Shown here: piece by piece, positions 1 to 7,559 of the stretch
Layout of the letters: each line of letters begins with the position of its first letter
How positions within the stretch are numbered: position 1 is the first letter of the stretch
Assembly (NCBI RefSeq): GCF_016902295.1
Contig: NZ_JACJLQ010000027.1
Span: 1 to 50,763, forward strand
Direction: 5' to 3'
From: Bacteroides caecigallinarum
Lineage (GTDB): Bacteria; Bacteroidota; Bacteroidia; Bacteroidales; Bacteroidaceae
DNA: 50,763 nt
Program-made: the position numbers and the translations under genes
Notes under the pieces: generated by a model
Databases searched by the model: none
Told to the model about the DNA's origin: nothing
The model's input: only the letters and a program-made list of their open reading frames with translations

Positions 1-10
1 ATACAACATT

Positions 11-742
11 TTGTGCTTCGAGCACGGCAATAGACGATCAATCAAGTACGTAGGGCTTGATTTTTTATTGCACCGGCATAAAAAACGAAGATTTTTATGT
101 AAGTTTGTAGTAATAAAGGTCATTCCTGATATGACAATCAATTATAAAGGAACATATAAAGAATTGATGCAATCGTTGTTGGGCATTTTCAGACAAAGAC
201 CTGATATCAGATTATCGTCATTGCGTGCCGGTTTGTGTTTTGGCAGTTTTCTTTGTCTGTGGGCTTGTCTGGCTTTCAAGTTGAGCGGAGCGCCTTTTTA
301 TGCTGGAAATAATATAATTGGTCTTATGGGATTGTGTGGTGTCGCAGGTGCATTGACGGCTTCAATAGTAGGACGCTATGTACGTATATTGGGAGTTAAG
401 AGACTGAATTACATAGGCTGCAGCGTAATAATTGTTTCTTGGGCAATAATGTTTTTCTTCCAGAATACCTATACCGGTTTTATTGTTGGTATAATGCTCA
501 TGGATGTAGGTATGCAGTGTGTACAGTTGAGCAATCAGACGTATGTCCTGACTTCAGTTCCAAATGCTTCGAACAGGGTTAATACGATTTTCATGACTAC
601 ATATTTTATTGGTGGCGCCTTGGGAACTTTCCTTGCAGGATTTTTCTGGCATTATCTGCAGTGGACTGGAGTTGTGATAGTCGGTATTTCTCTGACTATG
701 GTCTCATTGTTGATAACCCGTTTTGCAAAGGTTTTGCAATAG
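11..742 (+). pseudogene. MFS transporter, C-terminal half only (5'-truncated)
   Basis: From about residue 40 (ATG at 131) the protein reads like the second half of a 12-helix major facilitator: a cytoplasmic loop (INYKGTYKELMQSLL), then about six hydrophobic helices ending in a short basic tail. The N-terminal six helices are missing. The frame stays open to the window edge, but its first 40 residues are charged and contain no membrane segment. The DNA beneath them holds an intrinsic terminator at 40-66. I infer that an insertion or rearrangement has replaced the front of the gene, with the junction between about 67 and 130. Its substrate cannot be told. If it is still translated, it would start at 131 (about 203 residues) and is unlikely to transport anything alone. 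Confidence 0.6.
40..66 (+). terminator. Probable intrinsic terminator inside the junction DNA
   Basis: A 7-bp stem, AATCAAG (40-46) with CTTGATT (56-62), closes a 9-nt loop and runs straight into six T residues (61-66). It would end a rightward transcript of a gene lying left of the window. Its position just ahead of a headless transporter argues that positions 1 to about 110 do not belong to that gene. Confidence 0.45.
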
Positions 743-751
743 TATTGCAAA
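733..751. repeat. 19-bp palindrome over the MFS stop codon
   Basis: TTTGCAATA (733-741), one central G, then TATTGCAAA (743-751): perfect 9-bp arms. The TAG stop codon of the MFS remnant (740-742) is its centre. No T-tract follows, so it is not a classic intrinsic terminator. It could be a protein-binding site or chance. Confidence 0.5.
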
Positions 752-792
752 CAATGTCTTTACGCCCTAAGAATCAAGTTCATTTGATTTTG

Positions 793-823
793 TTGGCAAA
801 TCCGTATAAAAGAATTACATTTG
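793..823 (+). promoter_or_regulatory. Bacteroidetes-type promoter of trmB
   Basis: The -7 box TACATTTG (816-823) fits the Bacteroidetes consensus TAnnTTTG, and a TTG (793-795) lies 20 bp upstream as the -33 element. The start codon at 846 gives a leader of about 15-20 nt. Confidence 0.6.
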
Positions 824-845
824 CAATGTAAAAGATATATACAAC

Positions 846-1604
846 ATGGGAAAAGGTAAACTGGCTAAATTTGCTGATATGGCGGAATATCCGCATGTGT
901 TTGAATATCCGTACTCAGTGGTGGATGAAGTGAACTTCGAAATGAAGGGAAACTGGAACCGTGATTTCTTTAAAAATGATAATCCTATCGTTTTGGAGTT
1001 AGGTTGCGGGAGAGGTGAATATACTGTAGGACTTGCAAGAAGATATTCCGACAAGAATTTTATAGGAGTTGACATAAAAGGCGCGCGCATGTGGACAGGA
1101 GCTACGGAAGCTCTTAACGAAGGACTTAAAAATGCGGCTTTTCTACGTACTAATATTGAGATAATAGACCGTTTCTTCGCTCCTGGTGAGGTAAGTGAAA
1201 TATGGCTTACTTTTTCCGACCCACAGATGAAGAAAGCTACGAAGCGTCTTACATCTACTTATTTTATGGAAAGATACAGGAAATTCCTTGTTCCAGGCGG
1301 AATAGTACATCTGAAGACTGACAGTAATTTCATGTTTACATATACCAAATACATGATAGAGGCAAATAATCTCCCTGTGGAGTTTATTACAGATGATCTT
1401 TATCATTCCGGAATGGATGATGACATTCTAAGTATTCGGACATATTACGAGCAACAGTGGCTGGACAGAGGACTAAACATCAAATACATAAAATTCAGAT
1501 TACCTCAGGAAGGTGAATTGAAGGAGCCTGATGTAGAAATTGAACTTGACGATTACAGAAGTTATAACCGCAGTAAAAGAAGTGGATTGAAGACCAGTAA
1601 ATAA
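846..1604 (+). CDS. trmB: tRNA (guanine-N7)-methyltransferase TrmB
   Basis: Cytoplasmic SAM-dependent enzyme that makes m7G46 in the variable loop of many tRNAs. Residues 51-59 (ELGCGRGEY) form the glycine-rich SAM-binding loop after strand 1, and GVDIKG (about 74-79) ends strand 2. FSDPQMKK (123-130) is the Bacteroidetes form of the family's FPDPWPK catalytic and substrate loop. The C-terminal DSNFMFTYT segment matches the family. The length (252 aa) includes a 40-residue N-terminal extension usual in this phylum. It is preceded by its own -7 box and has no Shine-Dalgarno sequence. It is the first gene of a rightward series that continues with mrp 78 bp after the stop. Confidence 0.95.
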   Translation: MGKGKLAKFADMAEYPHVFEYPYSVVDEVNFEMKGNWNRDFFKNDNPIVLELGCGRGEYTVGLARRYSDKNFIGVDIKGARMWTGATEALNEGLKNAAFLRTNIEIIDRFFAPGEVSEIWLTFSDPQMKKATKRLTSTYFMERYRKFLVPGGIVHLKTDSNFMFTYTKYMIEANNLPVEFITDDLYHSGMDDDILSIRTYYEQQWLDRGLNIKYIKFRLPQEGELKEPDVEIELDDYRSYNRSKRSGLKTSK

Positions 1605-1682
1605 ATCAGACCTGATTTGCTTGGCATTAACTTCATAACTTCTTTAACTTCAAAAATATACTTACGAATAAAAAATAAATAT

Positions 1683-2783
1683 ATGACACTATATCCAAAA
1701 TTAATTCTTGACGCGCTTTCAACAGTGCGTTATCCGGGAAACGGAAAAAATATTGTTGAGGCAGAAATGGTTGCCGACAATCTTCGTATTGACGGAATGA
1801 AAGTCAGCTTTTCCATTATATTCGAAAAACCGACAGATCCGTTCATGAAGTCTGTGGTGAAATCGGCTGAAACTGCTATCCATACATACGTATCAAAAGA
1901 TGTTGAAGTTACGATAACAACTGAGAGCAGGCAGGCGGCTCGTCCTGAACCTGGGAAATTACTCCCTCAGGTTAAGAATGTGATAGCTGTATCATCAGGC
2001 AAGGGTGGTGTAGGTAAGTCAACTGTAGCAGCAAACCTGGCTGTAGCACTTTCTAAGTTGGGATATAAAGTAGGATTGCTTGATGCTGATATTTTCGGTC
2101 CGTCGGTTCCTAAGATGTTCCAGGTTGAAGATGCGCGTCCATACGCTGAAGAGGTGGGAGGACGTGATTTGATTGTACCGGTGGAAAAATATGGCATAGA
2201 ACTGTTGTCAATAGGATTCTTTGTAAGTCCTGAACAGGCTACGTTGTGGCGCGGTGCTATGGCAAGCAATGCCTTGAAGCAGCTCGTTGGTGATGCAAAA
2301 TGGGGAGAACTTGATTATTTTGTGCTTGACACTCCTCCTGGAACAAGCGATATCCACCTTACTTTGTTGCAGAACCTGGCTATAACTGGTGCCGTGATAG
2401 TAAGCACACCCCAGGAAGTAGCATTAGCTGATGCCCGTAAAGGTATTAACATGTACCAGAATGATAAGGTTAATGTACCTATTCTTGGATTGGTTGAGAA
2501 CATGGCATGGTTTACTCCTGCCGAACTTCCGGAAAACAAATATTATCTTTTCGGCAAGGAAGGAACAAAGAGACTTGCTGAAGAGCTTAATGTTCCTTTG
2601 TTGGGTCAGATTCCTATCGTACAGAGTATATGTGAAGGAGGAGACAATGGTACCCCTGTTGCTCTTAATGAGGATTCTATAACAGGTCAGGCATTTATAG
2701 AACTTGCCAGAAACGTGGTGGAACAGACAGAGAAACGTAACGCCGAGATGGCTCCTACACAGATAGTTCAGACACACAAATAA
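1683..2783 (+). CDS. mrp: Mrp/NBP35-family iron-sulfur cluster carrier ATPase
   Basis: Deviant Walker-A ATPase (ApbC/Mrp/NBP35) thought to bind and hand on Fe-S clusters in the cytoplasm. Residues 1-80 form a MIP18/DUF59-like domain. The P-loop SGKGGVGKST is at 105-114, with the two lysines of the MinD/Mrp type, and DADIFGPS at 134-141 is the family signature. The usual CxxC cluster ligands after VENM are absent: the segment reads AWFTPAELPENKYY. I take the ATG at 1683 (366 aa). The in-frame TTG at 1617 would add 22 residues with no family similarity. It lies 12 bp before a Sua5-family gene and is probably cotranscribed with it. Confidence 0.9.
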   Translation: MTLYPKLILDALSTVRYPGNGKNIVEAEMVADNLRIDGMKVSFSIIFEKPTDPFMKSVVKSAETAIHTYVSKDVEVTITTESRQAARPEPGKLLPQVKNVIAVSSGKGGVGKSTVAANLAVALSKLGYKVGLLDADIFGPSVPKMFQVEDARPYAEEVGGRDLIVPVEKYGIELLSIGFFVSPEQATLWRGAMASNALKQLVGDAKWGELDYFVLDTPPGTSDIHLTLLQNLAITGAVIVSTPQEVALADARKGINMYQNDKVNVPILGLVENMAWFTPAELPENKYYLFGKEGTKRLAEELNVPLLGQIPIVQSICEGGDNGTPVALNEDSITGQAFIELARNVVEQTEKRNAEMAPTQIVQTHK

Positions 2784-2795
2784 TAAATTGGTCTT

Positions 2796-3362
2796 ATGAT
2801 GAATGATGAAATTAAAAAGGCATGCGAAGTCATGTATAAAGGTGGAGTAATCCTATATCCTACAGATACAGTGTGGGGTATAGGTTGCGACGCGACAAAT
2901 GAAGAAGCGGTAAAGAAGGTGTTTGAGATAAAACGCAGGGCGGACAGCAAGGCTATGCTGGTGTTGGTGGACAGTCCTGTAAAGGTGGAATCATACGTAA
3001 GCGATGTGCCAAGTGTGGCATGGGATCTTATTGACATGACAACCAAGCCGCTTACAATAATTTATGACGGAGCCAGAAATCTTGCTCCAAATCTTATTGC
3101 CGAAGACGGTAGCATAGGCATAAGAGTTACTTCAGAAGAATTCTCAAAACAGCTTTGTTTCAGATTCAAGAAGGCTATTGTGTCAACATCTGCCAATATC
3201 AGCGGACAACCTGCTCCAGCTGTGTTCAGCGAGATAAGCGATGAAATCAAGAATGCTGTTGACTATATTGTTGACTATAGAAGAGATGAGACTGGACCAG
3301 CCAAACCATCAAGCATAATCAAGCTTGGTAAGGGAGGCGTTGTGAAGGTTATCCGAGAGTAG
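2796..3362 (+). CDS. L-threonylcarbamoyladenylate synthase (Sua5/YciO/YrdC family)
   Basis: Single YrdC domain of 188 aa. The family makes threonylcarbamoyl-AMP from threonine, bicarbonate and ATP, the precursor for t6A37 in ANN-decoding tRNAs. Visible signatures are the N-terminal GGVILYPTDTVWGIGCD, the basic KRRADSKAM motif that contacts ATP, and STSANISGQPAP. There is no C-terminal Sua5 domain, so it is of the short TsaC/YciO type, and a YciO-like role cannot be excluded from sequence alone. Two adjacent ATG codons (2796 and 2799) are possible starts. mtaB in this window would modify the t6A made through this pathway. Confidence 0.85.
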   Translation: MMNDEIKKACEVMYKGGVILYPTDTVWGIGCDATNEEAVKKVFEIKRRADSKAMLVLVDSPVKVESYVSDVPSVAWDLIDMTTKPLTIIYDGARNLAPNLIAEDGSIGIRVTSEEFSKQLCFRFKKAIVSTSANISGQPAPAVFSEISDEIKNAVDYIVDYRRDETGPAKPSSIIKLGKGGVVKVIRE

Positions 3363-3382
3363 TATATTAAAATTTGCTGGAG

Positions 3383-5179
3383 ATGAAGACTAAGGAAAAA
3401 TTTTCTTTTTTGCAGAGTTTTCTAAAGTGGAGAGAAAAGCATATCACCGATAAGCAGTTCATACTCATACTTAGTTTCCTGGTAGGTATCTTTACTGCTC
3501 TGGCTGCTTTTGTCCTTAAGTTCCTTGTGGAATACATAAAGGAATTCCTTACTGAAAACTTCGATACCACAGGAGCCAACTGGCTCTACCTTGTTTATCC
3601 TGTTGTCGGAATATTTATTACCGGATTGTTTATCCGATATATAGTACGTGACGACATCAGTCATGGTGTGACAAAGATTCTTTATGCCATATCGCGTCGT
3701 CAGAGCAGGATTAAGGGACATAATGTATGGTCGTCCGTTTGTGCGTCTGCAATAACCATCGGTTTCGGTGGATCAGTAGGAGCTGAGGCGCCTATTGTCC
3801 TCACAGGGTCTGCCATAGGCTCAAATCTTGGAAGTATGTTCCGTATGGATCATAAAACACTTATGCTTTTGCTTGGATGTGGTGCTGCAGGAGCTGTATC
3901 AGGTATTTTTAAGGCTCCAATTGCCGGACTTGTGTTTACTCTTGAAGTACTGATGTTCGACCTGACAATGGCTTCACTGTTGCCATTGCTTATTTCAAGT
4001 GTTACAGCAGCCTGCATGTCATATCTTCTTACAGGTACTGAAGCAATGTTCCAGTTTCACCTGGATTATCCATTCGCTCTCGAACGTATTCCTTACGCCA
4101 TTGTTTTGGGAATATTCTGCGGTTTGATTGCGTGGTATTTCACACGTTCAATGAACTGGATAGAGAATATATTCAGGCGTTTTGCCAGTCCTTATTCAAA
4201 GTTTGTGCTTGGAGGTATAATGCTGAGTGTTCTGATATTCCTCTTTCCGCCTCTCTACGGTGAAGGTTATGACACTATCTCGCTTTTGCTTAACGGAACA
4301 TCCAGTGCCGAATGGGATACGGTGATGAACAATTCTTTGTTTTACGGACACAGTGGTCTGTTGGTGCTGTATCTTTTTCTGATAATATTATTCAAGGTTT
4401 TTGCTTCGAGCGCTACTAACGGAGGTGGAGGATGCGGCGGTATATTTGCTCCAAGTCTTTTCTTGGGATGTATTGCCGGATTTGTATTTTCTCATGTGTG
4501 CAATGAGTTTAGCATAGGAGATACATATATACCTGAAAAGAATTTCGCACTGATGGGTATGGCAGGACTTATGTCCGGAGTGATGCATGCTCCGCTTACA
4601 GGGGTATTCCTTATTGCCGAACTTACCGGAGGGTACGGATTGTTCCTTCCGCTTATGATAGTATCGGTTTTTGCTTACCTTACTATAAAAGTATTTGAGC
4701 CACATAGCATATATTCAATGCGTCTGGCTAAAAAAGGTGAACTTATCACACATCACAAGGATAAGGCAGTGCTTACGATGATGAATATAGAGAGCATTAT
4801 GGAGACTGATTTCCTTACTGTCAAACCTGAAATGGACCTCGGCCAGATGGTTAAGGTGATTTCAAAGTCAAGTAGGAATATGTTTCCTGTGGTAGATGTC
4901 AATGACGAGCTTATCGGCATTGTCAATCTTGATGATATAAGGAATATAATGTTCAGGCAGGAACTTTATCACAGATATACAGTGGAAAGTTTCATGACAG
5001 TTCCAAAGGCGAAACTTGTCACTACTGACTCAATGGAAGAGGTGATGGAAAAATTTGATACCACAAATGCATGGAATCTTCCGGTTGTGGATGAAGATAA
5101 TAAATATAAAGGATTTGTCTCAAAGTCGAAGATGCTGAACACATACCGTCAGGTACTTGTTGACTTTTCGGCCGAATAA
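3383..5179 (+). CDS. ClC-family chloride channel/antiporter with C-terminal CBS pair
   Basis: Inner-membrane ClC protein of 598 aa: membrane domain about 25-450, then two CBS domains (about 470-525 and 535-590) that could sense nucleotides. The selectivity filter GSVGAEAPIV is at 130-139, with the gating glutamate at E135. A second ion-pathway motif, GGGGCGGIFAPSLFLG, is present, as is the central-tyrosine segment TGGYGLFLPL. At the position of the E. coli ClcA proton glutamate E203 this protein has valine (LEVL, V189), as eukaryotic ClC channels do. The start is the ATG at 3383 rather than an in-frame TTG at 3374. It sits between the Sua5-like gene and fmt (9 bp), in the same rightward series. 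Confidence 0.9.
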   Translation: MKTKEKFSFLQSFLKWREKHITDKQFILILSFLVGIFTALAAFVLKFLVEYIKEFLTENFDTTGANWLYLVYPVVGIFITGLFIRYIVRDDISHGVTKILYAISRRQSRIKGHNVWSSVCASAITIGFGGSVGAEAPIVLTGSAIGSNLGSMFRMDHKTLMLLLGCGAAGAVSGIFKAPIAGLVFTLEVLMFDLTMASLLPLLISSVTAACMSYLLTGTEAMFQFHLDYPFALERIPYAIVLGIFCGLIAWYFTRSMNWIENIFRRFASPYSKFVLGGIMLSVLIFLFPPLYGEGYDTISLLLNGTSSAEWDTVMNNSLFYGHSGLLVLYLFLIILFKVFASSATNGGGGCGGIFAPSLFLGCIAGFVFSHVCNEFSIGDTYIPEKNFALMGMAGLMSGVMHAPLTGVFLIAELTGGYGLFLPLMIVSVFAYLTIKVFEPHSIYSMRLAKKGELITHHKDKAVLTMMNIESIMETDFLTVKPEMDLGQMVKVISKSSRNMFPVVDVNDELIGIVNLDDIRNIMFRQELYHRYTVESFMTVPKAKLVTTDSMEEVMEKFDTTNAWNLPVVDEDNKYKGFVSKSKMLNTYRQVLVDFSAE

Positions 5180-5188
5180 GTTATAATT

Positions 5189-6160
5189 ATGGATAAGAAA
5201 GATTTACGTATAGTATATATGGGAACGCCTGAGTTTGCGGTGGAAAGCTTGCGCAGACTTGTGGAAGGCGGATATAATGTAGTAGCTGTAATAACTATGC
5301 CTGACAAACCTATGGGGCGTCACGGCAGTGTGCTTCAACCCAGTCCTGTAAAGCAATATGCCGTATCGCAGGGATTGAAAGTATTGCAGCCTGAAAAGCT
5401 CAAGGATGAGGCTTTTGTTTCCGAACTTCGTGACTTGAAGGCAGACTTGCAGATTGTAGTAGCCTTCAGAATGTTGCCTGAAGTAGTATGGAACATGCCT
5501 CCTATGGGTACATTCAATCTGCACGCATCGTTGTTGCCCCAATATAGAGGTGCGGCTCCTATAAATTGGGCTGTGATAAACGGTGATACAGAAACAGGAA
5601 TAACAACATTCTTCCTGAAACATGAGATAGACACAGGTGAGATTATAGACCAGGTAAGAGTGCCTATCGCTGATACAGACAATGTGGAAGTGGTATATGA
5701 CAAGCTGATGATGCTTGGAGGAGATTTGGTGCTCAAGACTGTAGATGCGATTCTCGAAGGTAATGTAAAGACTACTCCACAAGAAGACCTTGTAAAGGTG
5801 GAAGAATTGCGCCCTGCACCGAAGATATTCAAGGAAACCTGTCGTATAGACTGGAATGCCGGAGTGAAGAAGGTTTATGATTTCGTGAGAGGTCTGTCTC
5901 CATATCCTGCAGCATGGACTGAACTACATCAGGGCGATTCAGCTCCAGTCATGCTGAAGATATATGAAACAGAAAAGATATTCTGTGACCATGATTGTAA
6001 GCCCGGAACCATAGTTACAGACAATAAGACCTATCTGCATGTCGCTTCAACAGACGGATATGTCAATGTATTGTCATTGCAGTTGGCCGGAAAGAAGAGA
6101 ATGCCCGTAGCCGATTTCCTGCGTGGATTTCATGCTTCTGACGTTACTGTCCTGGTTTGA
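5189..6160 (+). CDS. fmt: Methionyl-tRNA formyltransferase
   Basis: Transfers the formyl group of 10-formyltetrahydrofolate to initiator Met-tRNA, so that translation can start with fMet. The N-terminal Rossmann-like domain opens with IVYMGTPEFA (8-17). The catalytic triad is recognisable as N110, H112 and D148, within NLHASLLPQYRG and KHEIDTGEI. The C-terminal OB-fold domain (about 215-320) is present, so the length (323 aa) is normal. It lies 9 bp after the ClC gene. Its last 87 bp overlap, on the opposite strand, the end of the NigD-like lipoprotein frame. Confidence 0.96.
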   Translation: MDKKDLRIVYMGTPEFAVESLRRLVEGGYNVVAVITMPDKPMGRHGSVLQPSPVKQYAVSQGLKVLQPEKLKDEAFVSELRDLKADLQIVVAFRMLPEVVWNMPPMGTFNLHASLLPQYRGAAPINWAVINGDTETGITTFFLKHEIDTGEIIDQVRVPIADTDNVEVVYDKLMMLGGDLVLKTVDAILEGNVKTTPQEDLVKVEELRPAPKIFKETCRIDWNAGVKKVYDFVRGLSPYPAAWTELHQGDSAPVMLKIYETEKIFCDHDCKPGTIVTDNKTYLHVASTDGYVNVLSLQLAGKKRMPVADFLRGFHASDVTVLV

Positions 6161-6859
6161 TGTCTGTTTGCTGACTTTAATTTCGGATTTTGTATTGGTG
6201 GCACTCTGATATGAAATTTTGAATCCTTTTACGTTTTCGTTGTCGTATTCAGGAATACTTGACAGAGTGAACGATACCACTCCCCAATAAAGTCTGTCAC
6301 CATAATCGGAATTACTGTTGTGTCTTAATTCCACATTAATAAATCCCTCATTGTCTATGCCCGTGTTTTCTGTAAGAAGCAGGCTTATGCGATGAGGGGT
6401 TGTTTCGTTATAGCCGGTTATATTAAACTCCAAATTTAAGTGTTCATCACTTATATAGGCATTGGTAACCTGAATCGGGTCATTGCCGAATTTATCAATA
6501 TTTCCTGAGGCAGATACCCGCATGTCGTCTGCTTTTTTTGTAAGTACCTTATATAAATAATATATGGTAACTTCCTTTCCTGAATTTTCCTTTGAATTTT
6601 TGTTTTCTGTGTCCGGGAAATTGACATTCAGCAGAACCCTTTGTCCTACGCTGTCAGCATCGTTACGTGTTATTATTTCAGGGTTATTAGGAATCAGTTT
6701 GCCATATACGTCAGAATTTATTGCAATTCCGTCCAGTTCGCATACAGTTCCCATAGTAGAGTGAAGTTCCGGATATTGTTCATTATCCAGACAGGCAGAC
6801 ATACATGTTCCGATGAAGCATAATGATATTATGCGTGTGATTGTTTTTCTGATTTTCAT
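6074..6859 (-). CDS. NigD-like lipoprotein
   Basis: Exported lipoprotein of 261 aa: signal peptide with lipobox ending at C22 (GTCMSAC), then an OB-like N-terminal domain (GTVCELDG, VGQRVLLNV) and a C-terminal beta-sandwich. The C-terminal signature FGNDPIQVTNAYISDEHLNLEF and the later DNEGFINVELRHNSNSDYG and WGVVSFTLSSI match the NigD-like family, which is abundant in Bacteroides. Members are surface or periplasmic lipoproteins of poorly known function, and the name comes from a bacteriocin locus. The last 30 or so residues overlap fmt on the other strand and look low in structure, so the stop codon may have drifted. It is divergent from the ECF sigma gene and shares a motif-rich upstream region with it. 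Confidence 0.75.
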   Translation of the reverse strand: MKIRKTITRIISLCFIGTCMSACLDNEQYPELHSTMGTVCELDGIAINSDVYGKLIPNNPEIITRNDADSVGQRVLLNVNFPDTENKNSKENSGKEVTIYYLYKVLTKKADDMRVSASGNIDKFGNDPIQVTNAYISDEHLNLEFNITGYNETTPHRISLLLTENTGIDNEGFINVELRHNSNSDYGDRLYWGVVSFTLSSIPEYDNENVKGFKISYQSATNTKSEIKVSKQTSNQDSNVRSMKSTQEIGYGHSLLSGQLQ

Positions 6860-6899
6860 ATTGCATCAAATTGTAAATCTTTGATTTATAAATGTCGGG

Positions 6900-6976
6900 T
6901 GCAGTACATTACTGCATAGTGACGTGTTAAAAAATAAGAATAGAAAAAAATTATGTTACATAATGCAGTATTTTTG
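6900..6976. promoter_or_regulatory. Divergent regulatory region: three TGCAGTA boxes and the sigma-gene -7 box
   Basis: TGCAGTA occurs at 6900-6906 and, inverted after a CAT spacer, as TACTGCA at 6910-6916, making a perfect 17-bp palindrome. A third copy at 6964-6970 overlaps the first two bases of the -7 box TATTTTTG (6969-6976) that should serve the ECF sigma gene. This layout suggests an operator whose occupancy blocks or tunes that promoter and the opposite NigD-like promoter. The binding protein is unknown. Confidence 0.5.
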
Positions 6977-7013
6977 TTCCGAATCCATTTAACTATTGAA
7001 TAACAATTCCAGT

Positions 7014-7559
7014 ATGACCGAAGAAGAAATAGCTTTAAAATGTACAGAGGCTGACCCTTATGCCCGTAAGAGACTATACGAGATTTACGGAGGGCAGTTG
7101 TTGGCTATATGTCTTCGGTATATCGGAGACCGGGATACCGCCCAGGATGTATTTCATGACGGCATTATTAAAATATTCCAGTCAATAGGTCAGTTCAAGT
7201 TTTTGGGGGACGGTTCGCTCAAGGCATGGCTGTCGAGGGTAATGGTTAACGAGGCTTTAGGTTTTCTGAGGAAAAAGAACTTGCAGATGCAGCAGGAAAC
7301 GTTGGTAGAACAATTACCTGATACGCAGATTGATGATGACGGAGATGTAAATACCATCCCTAAAAAAGAATTGATGAGAATGATAAGTGAATTGCCTGAT
7401 GGGTACAGAACAGTTTTCAATCTGTTTGTTTTTGAGGAAAAAAGTCATAAGGAGATAGCTTCACTATTAGGTATATCCGAACACACATCCTCATCACAGT
7501 ACTTTAGGGCCAAGACGTTGTTAATGAAAAAAATAAATGAATACAGGAAGAGCTTATGA
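7014..7559 (+). CDS. ECF-type RNA polymerase sigma factor
   Basis: Cytoplasmic sigma-70 family protein of 181 aa with region 2 (LYEIYGGQLLAICLRYIGDRDTAQD, then VFHDGIIKIF) and region 4 (LPDGYRTVFNLFVFEEKSHKEIA, then SLLGISEHTSSSQY) joined by an acidic linker, the standard ECF architecture. I use the ATG at 7014. An upstream in-frame TTG at 6996 is unlikely. Its stop overlaps the next start by 4 bp (ATGA), so the two are translationally coupled. The neighbour has the layout of a membrane partner, but there is no FecR or SusC/TonB gene, so this is not the common polysaccharide-uptake type. A -7 box TATTTTTG lies at 6969-6976. Confidence 0.88.
   Translation: MTEEEIALKCTEADPYARKRLYEIYGGQLLAICLRYIGDRDTAQDVFHDGIIKIFQSIGQFKFLGDGSLKAWLSRVMVNEALGFLRKKNLQMQQETLVEQLPDTQIDDDGDVNTIPKKELMRMISELPDGYRTVFNLFVFEEKSHKEIASLLGISEHTSSSQYFRAKTLLMKKINEYRKSL

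Noticed and set aside
1617..1682. 22-residue N-terminal extension of Mrp from a TTG
   Set aside because: It has no similarity to the family, and a normal ATG at 1683 gives the expected length.
5204..5782. Long open frame (192 codons) on the minus strand inside fmt
   Set aside because: It lies entirely over fmt, has no recognisable domain, and its His/Tyr/Ser-rich composition is that of an antisense shadow.
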